Assembly: GCA_025617745.1 (NCBI GenBank)
Contig: CM046866.1
Coordinates: 19,165,725-19,229,724 of the forward strand
Direction of reading: 5' to 3'
Length of the DNA: 64,000 nucleotides
Source of the DNA: Heliocidaris erythrogramma
Taxonomy: Eukaryota; Echinodermata; Echinoidea; Camarodonta; Echinometridae
The notes below the pieces were generated by a model. The model was not told the origin of the DNA. It made no database searches and saw only the letters and a program-made list of their open reading frames with translations. Position numbers and translations under genes: made by a program. Numbering within the stretch: the first letter of the stretch is position 1; every line of letters starts with the position of its first letter. This document shows, one piece after another, positions 33,353 through 45,430 of the stretch.

Positions 33353-33535
33353 TTTTTTTTTTTTTTTGTGGGGGGGGGGGGGTCATATTAGCCTTTGGAG
33401 TTGCATCTACGTTTAACATAGTAGAATCCAAAAAGAGTAATTCAAATACTATTTTGGATTCCAATAATTTGGAGTGGATTCAACCCCAAATTGATCCCTA
33501 ATATGACCCACCCCCCCCCCCCAAAAAAAAAAAAA
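33353..33535. mobile_element. Foldback element with T(n)G(n) arms, ~183 bp
   Basis: Starts with a T-run, TGTG, a G-run and TCATATTAG. Ends with its inverse: CTAATATGACCCA, a C-run and an A-run. The interior holds a second inverted pair, TAGAATCCAAAA/TTTTGGATTCCA. Confidence 0.7.
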
Positions 33536-34555
33536 AGGAAAAGAAAAAAAGTGGATTTCTACGCCTTTACATTAAGAGAGAATAATGTTGTGAAATGCTT
33601 AATGGAATCTGTTGTGTGATGTACGTGTATTTTATGTAAGGATATCATAATGATGTAGCAAGTAGTATCGAATGATAGACTCCCATGTATACGTTATTTT
33701 ACCAAAGATTATTAAAAATTATTTTACCGTACAGTTTTCTTTATCTTATTCTATAGTCACTGTCCAGTCATATCCGTGACAGACACCAAACCAAGAAAAG
33801 ATTGTCCTGTACTTTAATTGGTCCCATTTTCTTCTTTTAATGAAAGAGGAGCTGGGGTGAACACTAGAACATTATTATTGCCGTGGATTGCGAACATTCG
33901 AGAGCTAGTAGACTACACCCGATGGTAAAATCTATCACTGAAAGATTCATGTGGAGGGAGATAATAGCTGTTTGCCAATGCTTGGAATGCAGACATGATG
34001 AGAGGAGAGGAGATGGGGGTGGAGGGCAGGGGAGGAGGTATAACCATTCTACATGCCATTCTACACTAACCATTCTACACTAGCCATTGTCAACACATCT
34101 TGATAACGATTCATGAATTTGATTCACATTATCGTAACTTCGTTCATTTATGACAGTCACATAGTTCACACAAAATAAAGCAAAAAACAAACAAAGCTGG
34201 TTTCCATTTTATGCCATAAAAACTATAACGACATGAATGGATAACACAATTCCTATGATAATTATGATAATTATGATAATTGTACTTAATAACATATAAA
34301 TGTGATCTGATGATTGAAAAAAATCTCATACTTCTACAAAATATGTCAAGTAGAAAAAGTAGAATAACGTAAAAACTTCTAAAATGCTCATTCATTTGCA
34401 GGGTTCATATATGTCTCTGATTATCAAGGTTTTAGTATGTTGTCGTTTTTGTCTTTCAAGAAATTATGATTATCCATACAGAATAAATGATTTATGGTCA
34501 TGCAGTGTGGATTATGATATCGAAGTCTCATGTAAAATAATATTGAATATTTTAC

Positions 34556-34924
34556 CTTGATTTCGATATCCTCTGGGTCAAAGTTACTGACGTCGACGGC
34601 GACCTTGAAGTCGGTATCGGTCATCATCACATCTCCTGTCGACACGGGGATGGGTGTCCTACCCATCCGCATTGGAGGCATACTGGCGACCTCCATCCTC
34701 CTCGCCGGCATCATCGTTGTCGTCGGTCTCGACGTCACGTAGTACTGCGATGACTGCGGGTGCGAAGGGAAGTCGCCGAAGTCCTCGTCGAAATGAACGA
34801 CGTCGCCGAAGCGCTGCTCGAGACCAAGGCGGCTAGGCATCGGTTGGGACTCCCATCCGCCATCGTCCGTGAAGCGACGTCGGGAGCTGTAATTATAAGT
34901 GTAAGGATCTCGTCGAAATGCCAT
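34556..34924 (-). CDS. Small heat shock protein, exon 1 (N-terminal arm and start of alpha-crystallin domain)
   Basis: ATG at 34924-34922 opens M-A-F-R-R-D-P-Y-T-Y-N-Y-S-S-R-R-R-F. The frame is open further upstream, but this Met gives a start typical of sHSPs and has an acceptable context (GGAATGG). The 123-residue exon has an Arg/Tyr-rich N-terminal arm, an acidic segment (V-V-H-F-D-E-D-F-G-D-F), a Met/Arg-rich linker (M-P-P-M-R-M-G-R-T-P-I-P-V), then the first strands of the alpha-crystallin domain, D-F-K-V-A-V-D-V-S-N-F-D-P-E-D-I-E-I-K, ending at the phase-0 donor. With exon 2 the protein is about 205 aa, a normal size for animal sHSPs of the HSP27/alpha-crystallin B type. The exact ortholog cannot be named from sequence alone. 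Confidence 0.9.
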
Positions 34925-35296
34925 TCCGAAATTTTGATTATCTTGCTCCAGTTTGACAGAAAAAGGGAAAATTATACAAAGAAAGCAAGCACTGCGGACG
35001 CAGGAATTACAGTATAATCCAAAGTGCACAAAAAAAAATGTGTGATGTGTTCATGAAATGGACAATAAGATGTTTAAAATTCGTCCAAGATGTTTAAATT
35101 CGTCCAATTTAAAATAAGAGTGAGTCAGCAAAGCAAAGGGAGTTTTAGCTTTCCAAGGAAATTAAAGCACAAAAAAGAAATCCTCAATAAATATAGAATT
35201 TATCCAAAATGAAAGAGAAGCGTGTCGGTCCAAAGATTGAGAGTAAGCAGCCCGCCTGAATATGAAGAAGAGAAGGGGAGAGTTTAATGCTGGTAG

Positions 35297-35415
35297 CTAT
35301 ATAAATGGAGCTGGTTTTATCCCCTCCTACCGAGGACTGGTATCCAGTTCATGCTATGGATTCCATCCACCTGACGACATTCGTCAAGTAGATTAAAGGG
35401 GTGATAATTCTAGAA
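35297..35415 (-). promoter_or_regulatory. Candidate sHSP promoter: TATA-like box and heat-shock-element-like core
   Basis: Reading minus, TATATAG lies at 35303-35297, and TTCTAGAA (two inverted GAA units, the minimal heat-shock-element core) lies at 35415-35408, about 105 bp further upstream. This would leave a 5' UTR of roughly 340 nt, or an unseen 5' intron. A second TATAAT-like box lies closer, at about 34976-34971. Single short motifs like these occur by chance, so confidence is low. Confidence 0.3.
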
Positions 35416-36170
35416 TAGGGGTACAATAAGAGTATACTATTACAGAAGATAACATGGTGGAATCATCCAGAAAATGATGATGTTCTCAAGGATATACATA
35501 AGATCACATTTCGGTTACTTTAAGTTGAATTTGTCTACAGAAAGATATGTTACATGAAGACATACATGGAAGGAAATGAGAAATAAAAGTATGATGGGAG
35601 AGTAGTCAATGAGACATTTCCAGACAGTGTGAGAGAGAGTGAGAGAGAGAGAGAGAGAGAGGGTGGTTAGTGAGTGAGTTAGACACAAAGATAGATAGAT
35701 GGGTAGACCATAGAAAGGGGAGATGCATACACAGACATGCAGACGAAAGGACAAAGCAGAGAGAGGTGAAGAAAGAGAGAGAGAGAGAGCAAAACAGAGA
35801 GAAAGAGAAAGAAGCGAGAGGAAGAAAGAGGGGTGTGAGGGTCCGTGGGCTTGTATATGAGATAAAAGAGAGAGAGAGAGGGGGGGCGAAGGAAATTAAT
35901 ACAAAAATATAGACTTCGAAAAAGGAGAAAAGGTGAAAGAGAGAAGAGAAAGGGAGACTAAATTAATAAGAGAGGAAGGGGAGAGAGAGAGAGAGAGAGA
36001 GTCGAAATGTTTTGTAATATTATTCCTCAGCACACAGCTGTTGTTGTATATTCATCACAGTCATGTCAGTGACTGGATGGAATACAGACTAACCTAATTG
36101 TACTAGATTCCAGAAATCACTGCATCCACCCAGGCCTGCTATGAATACCTCCACGTCTTGATAAACATTA
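35416..36170. repeat. GA-rich tracts upstream of the sHSP gene
   Basis: Several (GA)n/GAAAGA blocks at 35633-35660, 35768-35830, 35866-35885 and 35979-36001. No gene recognised; the ORFs are low complexity. Confidence 0.7.
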
Positions 36171-36370
36171 CCTCCTCTCTGGTGTAGGGGTATAACTGGG
36201 GCGTTTAATGGATAAGGGGGACACTCTTCTCTGGTATACTATAGGGCACTCCTCACTGGTATAGGGGTATAACAGGGCGTCTAATAGGTGGGATAGGGGT
36301 AACACAGAGGCACTCCTCACCGGTATAGGGGTAAAACAGGGGCGTCTAATAGATGAGAGGGGCACAAACA
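36171..36370. repeat. Minisatellite, ~65-bp unit, about three copies
   Basis: Repeated words GGCACTCCTCACTGGTATAG, GGGGTATAACAGGGGCGT and CTAATAGRTGRGA appear at about 36190, 36260 and 36330 with small changes. Confidence 0.75.
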
Positions 36371-36397
36371 AAACAAAACAACCTAGCTGTTAGGCCT

Positions 36398-36720
36398 GGG
36401 GTGTTTCATAAAGCTGTTCGTGAAGTTACCATGACTTTACGAAATCAATGACTTAAATATGACAAGCCAAATGGGATGCTCAATCATTTTTAAATGCATC
36501 AACTAAAGTTGAACTGTGCAGATGTAGATTAACATTCTTATTATAACAAACATTTTTAATGTATAGTATTTGCCATTTTTTGCCATAATTGAATTGAGGT
36601 TATTGAAAGTATAGTCACACTTTGTTAAAACATCAGGAAAAAGATTGGGCATCCTATTTGGCGCTTCATATTCATGCGCATAAATTTACGAACAGCTTTA
36701 TTTCCCCCCCCCCCCCCCCA
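36398..36720. mobile_element. MITE with GTTTCATAAAGCTGTTCG ends, copy 1 (mate at 61618-61914, inverted)
   Basis: The left end GGGGTGTTTCATAAAGCTGT and the right TTTACGAACAGCTTTAT are inverted. The right end is eaten into by a C-run. The interior matches the reverse complement of 61618-61914 (for example CTGTGCAGATGTAGATTAAC). Confidence 0.8.
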
Positions 36721-37336
36721 CCGATCTCCAAACGCATACCATATTTGGATGGTTTGAAATCAAATGCAGATTCTTGTCTCGATGTTAAAGAATTCAATAA
36801 TATTGTGTTTATAGATCGCAACGGCTACAGATTCATGGCCTTAGCCATCAACCTGTAACAAATGGTTTTTAAGTCTCCCTCCCTCCCTTCCCTTTTATGC
36901 TAAATACGCGTTGAAGGAAAACTGAGTTCCAATTATTGATATTAACATCAATGAGTAATAGTTTTCTGTAAGGTATTCTGTCGGTAGAAGCTCCAGGGTA
37001 CTAACAGAGAAGAAAATGATAGAGTGCCCCAAACATTCCTTCCATTTCCTTTCTTCAACCGACGGATAACTTGCCGTTAAACCACAGTACGTTATTGCAC
37101 TGAAAACTATCTGTTTTATTTTGTAATATTTGAAATAAATCATTCCACATCAGCTCCTCAAAATCTTTCTCTTTTACCTATCAACTTTAATCTACGCCAT
37201 GATTTTTTTTTTCATTTTCTTCACTTTTCTTATAACAAATGAAATGGTGCATCAACAGCAGGGCTATTGCACTTTCCGTTTTCATACCACATTTCCGTTT
37301 TTCATCAGAATTCCAATTACGGGGCATTTTTTTCAC

Positions 37337-37895
37337 AGAATTATAATGCCGAGGAATTAAATTGAGAAGGACTTGAATTGAGGGGTAAAAATGACACGGG
37401 AGGGGAGGGGGAAGGGAGGGAGAGATCGGGTGGGCTGGGGGAAGAGAAAAGAGGAAACCAAAAGGGGGAAAAGAAAGGAAGAAAAGAGGCTAGGATATTT
37501 ATGGGAGTTAATTAATAGCTGTATTTGTATGATTCTTGCTTATAAGCAATAAATGTAGTGATGATACAAAATGATTATACTTCAGGCCTATACATAGATT
37601 TCGAGTACAATGGACTAGAGTGGTCGTTTTACTGGGCACAGAATCATTAATGCTGAGGAATTAAATTGAGAAGGACTTGAAATGAGGGGTAAATATTACA
37701 CGGGGATGGGGGTTGGAAATTAAAAGGGGAGATAGAAAGGAAGAAAAAAGGCTAGAATATTTATGGCAGGTATAATAGTTGTATTTTATGGTTCTTGCTT
37801 CTCATTAATATACATTTATGTAGTGATTATACAAAATGATTGAGAACAGGCCTACATAGATCGAGTACAATTAATTAGATTGATCGTTTTACAGA
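37337..37895 (+). repeat. Two-copy tandem duplication, ~300-bp unit
   Basis: GAGGAATTAAATTGAGAAGG occurs at about 37353 and 37656, followed in both by AAAAGGGG, GAAAGGAAGAAAA, GGCTAG-ATATTTATGG, a TGTATTT-TATG-TTCTTGCTT stretch and GAGTACAAT...GATCGTTTTAC. Identity is about 80% by eye. Non-coding. Confidence 0.75.
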
Positions 37896-39470
37896 CCTTT
37901 TTAAAGTATTCATTATTTGCAATCAAAGGAAATTTAATAAATTTAGATTGAGAAAAAAATTCAAAGGAAAAATACTGATAAATGCACTATAGCCTAACCA
38001 TGCACACCAATTTAAGAAATGCCACACCATCTTTCAAACTCACTATAGACAAATGACAACGTAATGAAAATTAGGAATTATCTCACCTCGCTTCTTGTCT
38101 CCAAGTGATAATGGGGGAAAACAACAAACAAGTGATATCTTTATAAATATTTCATAAGAATGTTTTAATCTGTGTAAGATATAGCACTATCAGTCAGGGT
38201 AGACCAATTTACCCAGTTTAAAATAAATACAATGGATAATGGATGATAACCTTGTGTTGCACAAAGTTTAGAAAGTTTTTTTTTTCAAATTTTGGTGCTT
38301 CTTAGAGTCTCTGGTAATGGCAACAAAAACATTACTTATTATAAAACTGTAAAGAATGTAAACCAAGATAATTTTCATGAAAAGACGCAATCATAACATG
38401 CCTAAGTTTGCCATTCCAATGTATAAACACGAGTGCCTCCACGAATGCTTTTCAAGGAATATCAATCAGTATGCTTTAGGCAGAGCTCTACGATACGTGA
38501 CACATTACGACACGTACGTGTAACGGTGTTCGAGATAATGTAGCACGACTGTACATAATCTACTTCCGATGTGAATATGGCAATCCACGTTTCGCGCGCG
38601 AATGTTTTTATCAATGCACCCTCTTTCGGAGCCCCACGTCTGCGCTGCGAAAGTTCGATGAGCAGAACGAACGTCTGCTATTGAAAGTCGTCTTATGTTT
38701 CCATCATCGAGATTACAGCCGCGTTCGTTATTGCCATCGTCAAGCCACCGTCATGTTAAGTAGTGATGATCGCGAAAGGGGTATTCACTGTTTAAGTTAG
38801 GTAGAGTTTTGAAAGGGTGACGGTAGGTGCTTCTTTTCACCTCCATTATCACCATGCTTGCAGACAATTACTGTCCTTTTGAAAAGTTCACCTTGATTAA
38901 TTTTACTTGGATGGCACGACATATTAAAGGGGCTATCCATGTTTTGTTGCATTACTCTAGGAAACATTTTGCAAGCAATATTCTTCTAAAAGTATAATCT
39001 AAGGGAAATAACATTGTTTCAATCAGTAATAAGCAGCAAATACAATTACATGAACACGTTTATAAATCGTGAAAAAGAACAAACGAAACCGTGCATCCTA
39101 AATGAATATTCTTCAGCAATGTTTATGTAGGCGTAATAGGTGAAATTAACAATTTCATTCTAATGACACCCACTGACCTTTCAGAAAGGGACACCTTTCA
39201 GAAAGGGACACTTCATTGTGTCATGGTTCTTAATTTTGATGGAAATAAACATTGATTTCACAGTGACAGTACCAAAGGCTCTGAGACAATCATCCTATGA
39301 ATTTACCAAAGATGCAGTACCAATCTTGCCTATAGGAAATGTTAAGTGATGCGAGGGAAATTGGAAGGAAATGAGAAGGAAAAGATACGATGATTGGAAG
39401 GAAATAGTTTACAGCTTGGAAATGGTCGAAACTGATGAAAAGGAAAATGAGGAATAAAACCATTACATAG
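37896..39470. other. Intergenic DNA with a CpG-rich patch
   Basis: 38475-38790 is markedly richer in CG (TACGACACGTACGTGTAACG, TTTCGCGCGCGAATG, GCTGCGAAAGTTCG) than its surroundings. It could be a promoter-like or transposon-derived patch; no ORF supports a gene. At 39179-39212 TTTCAGAAAGGGACACC is doubled in tandem. Confidence 0.4.
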
Positions 39471-41252
39471 ATCTCGTTGGAAAGAAAGGGAGATGGAGAT
39501 ATGAAAGAGAGAAAGAGAGAAAGAGAGGGAGAGAGAGAGAGAGAGAGAGAGGAGACATAGAGAAAGCGGGGGGGGGGGGGGATCACGGACTCTACAGACA
39601 TCAGAAAAAGTAATACTTTCCAATGGGACGTAGAATTCTACGTACTTTGTAGTAATGATAATGATCCCTCTGCTCCAACAAACTTGGTTTAAGAGGACGT
39701 AGACGTATGAATCGGAAGGAAACAAAACAAGCCGCCAAAGGGGTTTAATGAAATCCTGTTTTCCATCAACATCTAACCTCTCTAAAAGGCTCTCTTGATA
39801 ACAAACAAGGAAAATATTTAGTATAGATTGTAAAAGTCGAAAATAGCAAAGTAGAGATGTATGACGATTGCAGAGATATCTGGAACATTATTTAGTATGT
39901 GGAGTGAAGAAGGGCAGATGGTATCGTCACACTTTCAAGGTTTGATCGTTCATCAACCTCTAACCAAAGTATATTACCATGAACGTGCAAATACGAAAAA
40001 GCAAAATGCCATTCTTCTTCTTATTATTATTCAAGGAGAGAGAGAGAGGGGGGAGAGCGAAATGAGCGATTCAGAGAGAGGGGGAGAAAGAGAGAGAGAG
40101 GAGAGAAAGGGAAGCAGAGAGATATATAGAGAGAGGGGAAAGGGAGGGAGAGAGCGAGAGAGAGAGGGAGAAGGGAGAGTTTAAGAGAGGGAGGGAATGG
40201 ATGGAAGAATCAAAGAGATGAAAATAGAGCCATCGAGAAAGATGGATAGATAAAATATAGGAGGAGGATTTTAAAAAAAAAAACTTGTTTATCCTACATG
40301 TTTATTCCTATAATTACTACATCAACCTTGAGATGTTTTATTATGCACAAAGTCATGAAGCCACTAACTGCAAACACGAACTATATGTAAAATGCATTTA
40401 AAAAAATGTATTGATATCTTCGGTAAATCTGAGGTGGTCCTGAATACGTTATACATAAATTACTTTGAATTACCGCAGAGGTATACATCAGAGTAAGATA
40501 ATAATCCGTACCTTTAAGTGAGCTAATATCCCCTACTGCATAACAGTGATGAATGGTAATCGATAAAGGCACATTTGGGACACAGTTACAGCTGCCAATG
40601 ACTGTGGGCTGTATGGCTGGTGGTTGTAATGTTGTTGTTCTTATTGATGTGGATGATGATGATGAGGAGGAGGAGGAGGAGGATGATGATGATAGTGGTG
40701 GTGCTGTTGAATGATGATGATGGTAATGATGCTGCTGCTGATGATGTGATGATGATGTAATGCTGCTGCTACTGCTGATATTGAGGATGATGATGATGAT
40801 GATGATGATGTTGATGATGATGATGATGATAAAGAAGATGATGATGATAGTGGTGGTTATGAAGGAGATGATGTTGATGATGATGTTTATCGTGAAGATG
40901 TTGTTGATACGATAATGGGCATTGGTAATAATGACATGATGATGATGATGACGATGATGATAATAATGATTAATAATAATGATTACAACAACGCTATTGA
41001 TGTTGGTAATACTGAAAACAGAAATGAAGTAAATAATATATAACTACATTACTCTCAAAGCTATAAATCTGCACATCACAAGTCATGGTCTACAAAGCCA
41101 AGCATGCCCCTCCCCCATTCATGTATATTTGGCGCAATAATAAGCCAACATGAATTATCTATAACCTGTACTCTTCTCTCGTTCACCATGCCAAGTGCCT
41201 AAGATCCCTGTCCACTTGAATAATGTATTTACATCATGGCATTAAAGATGGG
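39471..41252. repeat. Microsatellite-rich intergenic DNA: GA tracts and a GAT/GCT block
   Basis: (GA)n at 39505-39552 with a G-run at 39569-39581, GA-rich 40034-40190, and an imperfect (GAT)n/(GCT)n block at 40640-40985. No gene recognised. Confidence 0.75.
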
Positions 41253-41502
41253 CAGTGGCGTAGCGTGAGCTCAGCCATTAAGGGGGCACTGGCATCATGG
41301 TCATGGAGGGGGCATCGGTCTTTCTTGTTGGATAAAATGCGTACAAGGCCACTGATTGGGGGAGGTTTTTTTTTAATCTTCTTTTCTCTTTCCTTTGCCC
41401 CTCTCCCTTTCTTTCTCCTTTTCACTTTTTGTTCTTTTCCGCCGTTGGATGGGGGGGGGGATAGGAGGGACGTACCCCGTGCCTCCGGTTGCTACGCCGG
41501 TG
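41253..41502. mobile_element. hAT-type MITE, 250 bp, with an 8-bp target duplication
   Basis: Ends CAGTGGCGTAGC and GCTACGCCGGTG. Flanks AAGATGGG (41245-41252) and AGGATGGG (41503-41510) match at seven of eight bases. A G-run lies at 41450-41461. Confidence 0.85.
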
Positions 41503-41923
41503 AGGATGGGGAAACCGTCTGGTGTCATCTGACCTATAATGACTAAGGTAATTAATCTCACTCAACTAATGGAGCATGTTCTAACACAGTCTAGATTAAT
41601 TACAGATTAATTCAAGTGTGCTTATCATAGAGGAATAGGATGAGTAACCAATGATATCACATCCACCCCCCCCCCCCCCACCCCCGTATCCTCATACCAC
41701 CTCCTCCATATTCGGGTTACCATAGATGAATTAATCAGAGGATGTGGTGATTTTCTTGGTTAGATATAATACGATTGAATGTTGAAAGCTTTTCCGATTT
41801 AAAGCACTCTGTCCCTTGACGTTTGAGAAGACCCTCGTGTTGGTTCTGAATTCGCCGGCGGATTGGGGGAGGGGCACAATCGGGCCTGGTATCCCTTTTT
41901 AAACCCAAGTGACAAATCTTAAC
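41503..41923. other. Intergenic DNA, short
   Basis: C-run at about 41666-41686. Nothing else recognised. Confidence 0.5.
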
Positions 41924-42102
41924 TGGGCGTTGTGGCGTGCGCCTGTAATCCAGCTACCAGTGGAAGTTATAAACTGATTCAGCGGACCCAGGTTCGAGAC
42001 TGAGTCACGTCTTTCGGATGGTGACGTTAAAGGTCGGTCCCAGACGTAAATAATCATATCTGATTGATACACGTCTGTAAAAACCCAATTACACACACAC
42101 AC
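41924..42102 (+). mobile_element. SINE, copy 2, with a 7SL/Alu-like head
   Basis: Nearly identical to 10587-10765. This copy starts TGGGCGTTGTGGCGTGCG, one base closer to the 7SL pattern, and ends in (AC)n at 42102. The B box CAGGTTCGAGACTGAG is intact. Confidence 0.75.
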
Positions 42103-43059
42103 TTAAGAACACAACCCCGAAATGTGTCCCCTTCAAAATTTCGATCCAAAATGCATCTGAAAATGTGATAACTTTTCTGTCTGCTTGTCAGAAAATTATC
42201 AGGTATGTGCCCCCCCCCCCTCCTTTAAAAGAAAATAACAGCCCAAATCCGCCTCTGCTGAATGCTGCATCAGATACCTAGAAGGAGATCACATCCAGCT
42301 CCCCCCAAACCTAATTAGATACCTACAAGGTTGACATGTTGCCAATGTTAATATCAATGCTTAATAGTCTACGCTTTAAATATGCATGAATTCTCCTTAA
42401 TATTGAAGCTTTGACACACCGTTGGAAAAGTCTGAAGCTCATGAAAATGATTGTGTATATAAAATGTCTTCACATTTCCACATATGAAACAATGCAATGA
42501 TTACTCATCTATAAGTCGTGAGGATTAATATCGCTACTCGCTATGTTTAAAAGATATAACTTGGAAAGTGATAAAATTTTAGGGGTATGTGACAAGAAGA
42601 ATATTTATGAAGAACTACACGTTTTCTTGATTTTTCAACTTGGTAGTCGGTTATGATACCCGTAATTTACTTTAATATTATTAGTATGAAAAAGGCAATG
42701 CAAACTTATTCATCTTTAAAATGTGATAAAGAAAAAGCAAATCGAAGTTTGATAATACCTATACCATCAACCATCCTTGATCTACATACAAACAAATAAG
42801 AGAAATATTTGAAGTTGTATATAAATATTTTTCATACTTTCAAACATAACTTCTAATACATCCACTTTATATCTAAATGATATGATGGCATTTAACATTA
42901 TTCACGATTCTGTGATTTGAAAGTCCAAATATCTATTTTTTCCCAAAAAGATTTTTCTTTCATGCAGTCTCAGTAGCATTTCAAATTGTTAAATCATTAT
43001 CATTATCATTATTTGCTTTTCATTTTATACTTGCTGAATCTCATTTGTTCACTTTTGTA
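42103..43059. other. Intergenic DNA, no gene recognised
   Basis: AT-rich, with a C-run at about 42210-42220. Confidence 0.5.
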
Positions 43060-43200
43060 TTGAAAATTCATTTTGACTGTTTATTTGAATCTTGTATTGT
43101 ATTGTCAATGTTATATTTGTCAGTTTGCAGGACCTTCTTGTAAACCAGTGTTGAAATCACTGATGAAGCTACGCTGGTAAAATAAGACTAAATAAAATCA
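43060..43200 (+). mobile_element. Probable LINE 3' tail (L2/CR1-like)
   Basis: GCAGGACCTTCTTGTAAACC, then GTGTTGAAATCACTGATGAA and TAAAATAAGACTAAATAAA, resemble the 3' ends of CR1/L2-group retrotransposons, which close with short TAAA-type repeats. No reverse transcriptase is present. The assignment rests on texture, not on a search. Confidence 0.35.
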
Positions 43201-44756
43201 TAAATATCTTAATAACTTAAAAGAAAAAAAGCAAAACTTTCAAATTTCAAATCAAGATAAATATCTGAATAATAATATAGCATAAGCATAATTTAGCCAT
43301 CCAGTCCTATATTCTAAAGAATTGTCACTATCTAACACTACAGCAACGATGACTGGTACCCTCGGGCTATATGGATATAAACTACGTTTAAGGGTCTCTT
43401 TCGTTTTCAAGTGGTTGAGTGTCTGCCTCTAATGAAGATGCCAAGCAAAAACGGGCAGATGCGACCAGCTAAGTAAAATACAAAAAAATAAGGCAATATA
43501 TTTTCATCTCCTCGACAGCCTGCGTCAATGAAGCTATAGAGATTCGGACCAAACAAGGTCGGTTTATGATAAGAGATGATGTAAAAGTTGGATTCAAATG
43601 CTATTTGTCCTCAGAATCCCCTTTTATTTTCCCACAAAATAAAAACGATTGAATGGTAGCAAGAGGAACAGAACAGGAATTATACAAAAAGAAACATATT
43701 TGATATTTTTTTCTGCAATCACACCAGGTGGCTGTACACAATTCGAGTGCACGATATCGTGTTCTTACCTACTATGCTTGGTGATCACCTTCCTTTCCAT
43801 ATTGTATCCACGTCCCTTGCAAGGCTTCGAGATAGAAAATTATTAGCACCAGTTACGTTCAAAATGAGGCCGAGTTATCAATTCATGTGAAACAATCAAT
43901 GTGTCGAGAAAATTGGTCAACTGTTGCCCACATGCGATGAAGGTGCGTGAATTTATCGGGATGGCCAAATTCAGACGATGGATGCTTTATTATCCGCAGA
44001 GGGTTGCTGTCATTTGGCGGGAATATCCAACCTGTTACAACTCGGGTGGAGTGTACACGAATTAGGGTCCCGTAGTTAATATCGCACTATGCTTTAAAAT
44101 CGTCAAGAATAGGCAAAGTTCAAATTGCTAGCCGAATGCATTCAGAATTCACGGTATTTATATCAACCACATCCCCTTGCTTTTTTTTCAAGAAAAGTAG
44201 AAACTCACTCGAACTTTCTCGAAGTGGAAGGGTTGTATTATTTTCTGTTTTTCTTTGTTTACGTAGATGTACGAGTATTTTATTGTTCATTTTCATACCA
44301 GGGCTTGTATTTTCTCCTACAACCGCTTTATTTTTCTTTCTGTTACGGGTTGTTGTATTCATTTTCAATGGACGAATATACAAACACGGAGTCTTGTTCT
44401 TCAAGAATGTGGGTGGCTATTATTTGTAAAGTGTTATTCTTTATTCCGGGGCTATTATTTCTCTTTGAAAATAACTTGTTGCCTTGGAAATCCAGATTGC
44501 GATATACTTCCATCCTACTCTGTTGACTGTGTTGCTATGGTATTTTCGGCAGGTTTCAGGATGGAAAGGCACGGTCAGTTTCAATTACTCTACCAAAAAA
44601 TAATTATGAAAAAGAGAGTTGTTCAATGATTTATAAGATACAGGTAAAAAAAGTTGTTCTATAGCAAACTCGAAAAACCGGATATTTAGATTTGATTGTT
44701 TTCGTCTTATCTTTCAAGACCTTCCCCCAATATGTTTGAAAGTACCAATATTTTAG
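43201..44756. other. Intergenic DNA, T-rich open frames but no gene
   Basis: Around 44120-44630 three plus frames and one minus frame are open at once. None shows a conserved motif, so this follows from composition. A weak tRNA-like TGGTTGAGTGTCTGCC lies at about 43413. Confidence 0.5.
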
Positions 44757-45430
44757 GCAGGGGCGGATCCAGGATTTTTAAAAAGTGGGGGGGGGGGGGG
44801 AAGGACAATGCCGAAAAAGTACACAATCAACCTGATCAAGGGGCCAAATTTTGTTGATTGTGTGCCAGTTGGGTTTCAAAGGGGGGGGGGGGGGGGGGCA
44901 GGCTGGTTTTCCCTCTATGTAAATCAGCCATTACCTCACATTCGGGCAGCAAGATGATTTTTGTGTCATTTTTTTGTATCCTATTTAGTACGTTTTGATG
45001 TCAAAATAACATTGTCACTTTATAAGAAAATTCTTTGCTTTCTCGCTTCAATCGCTTGCAAAAGTTCAGAACTGGAAATTTAATATTCGGGCTAGAGACG
45101 GTCAGGCCGCTATCGAACTACATGTCCATAAAAAGGGGCAAAATTTTGTTGATTGTGTGCCAGTTGGGTTTCAAGGGGGGGGGGGGGGACAGGCTGGTTT
45201 TCCCTCTATGTAAATCAGCCATTACCTCACATTCGGGCAGCAAGATGATCTATGTGTCTTTTTTGTATCCTATTTAGTACGTTTTGATGTCAAAATAACA
45301 TTGTCACTTTATAAGAAAATTCTTTGCTTTCTCGCTTCAATCGCTTGCAAAATTTCGGAACTGGAAATTTAATATTCGGGCTAGAGACGGTCAGGCCGCT
45401 ATCGGACTATATGTCCATAAACACCTATCT
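44757..45430 (+). repeat. hAT-type end followed by a two-copy ~295-bp tandem duplication
   Basis: CAGGGGCGGATCCAGGATTT (44758-44777) is a hAT-family terminus. Downstream, GTTGATTGTGTGCCAGTTGG recurs at 44853 and 45148, each time followed by a G-run, CAGGCTGGTTTTCCCTCTAT and a matching body through GGTCAGGCCGCTATCG. The copies are about 95% identical by eye, so the duplication is recent. Confidence 0.85.

Larger units (their letters stand above)
30432..34555 (-). other. Intron of the sHSP gene, 4.1 kb, phase 0, rich in repeats
   Basis: Donor GTAAAA at 34555, acceptor CTCAG ending 30432. It contains a lone hAT-type end (AGTGGCGGATCCAG, about 30471), MITEs at 30546-30954, 31396-31795 and 31949-32343, T(n)G(n) at 31550-31583 and a foldback at 33353-33535. 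32344-33350 and 33536-34550 show no gene. Confidence 0.8.

Noticed and set aside
44120..44629. Overlapping ORFs of 94-133 codons in four frames
   Set aside because: No conserved motif; T-rich on plus and Lys-rich on minus, as expected from composition. No splice or promoter support.
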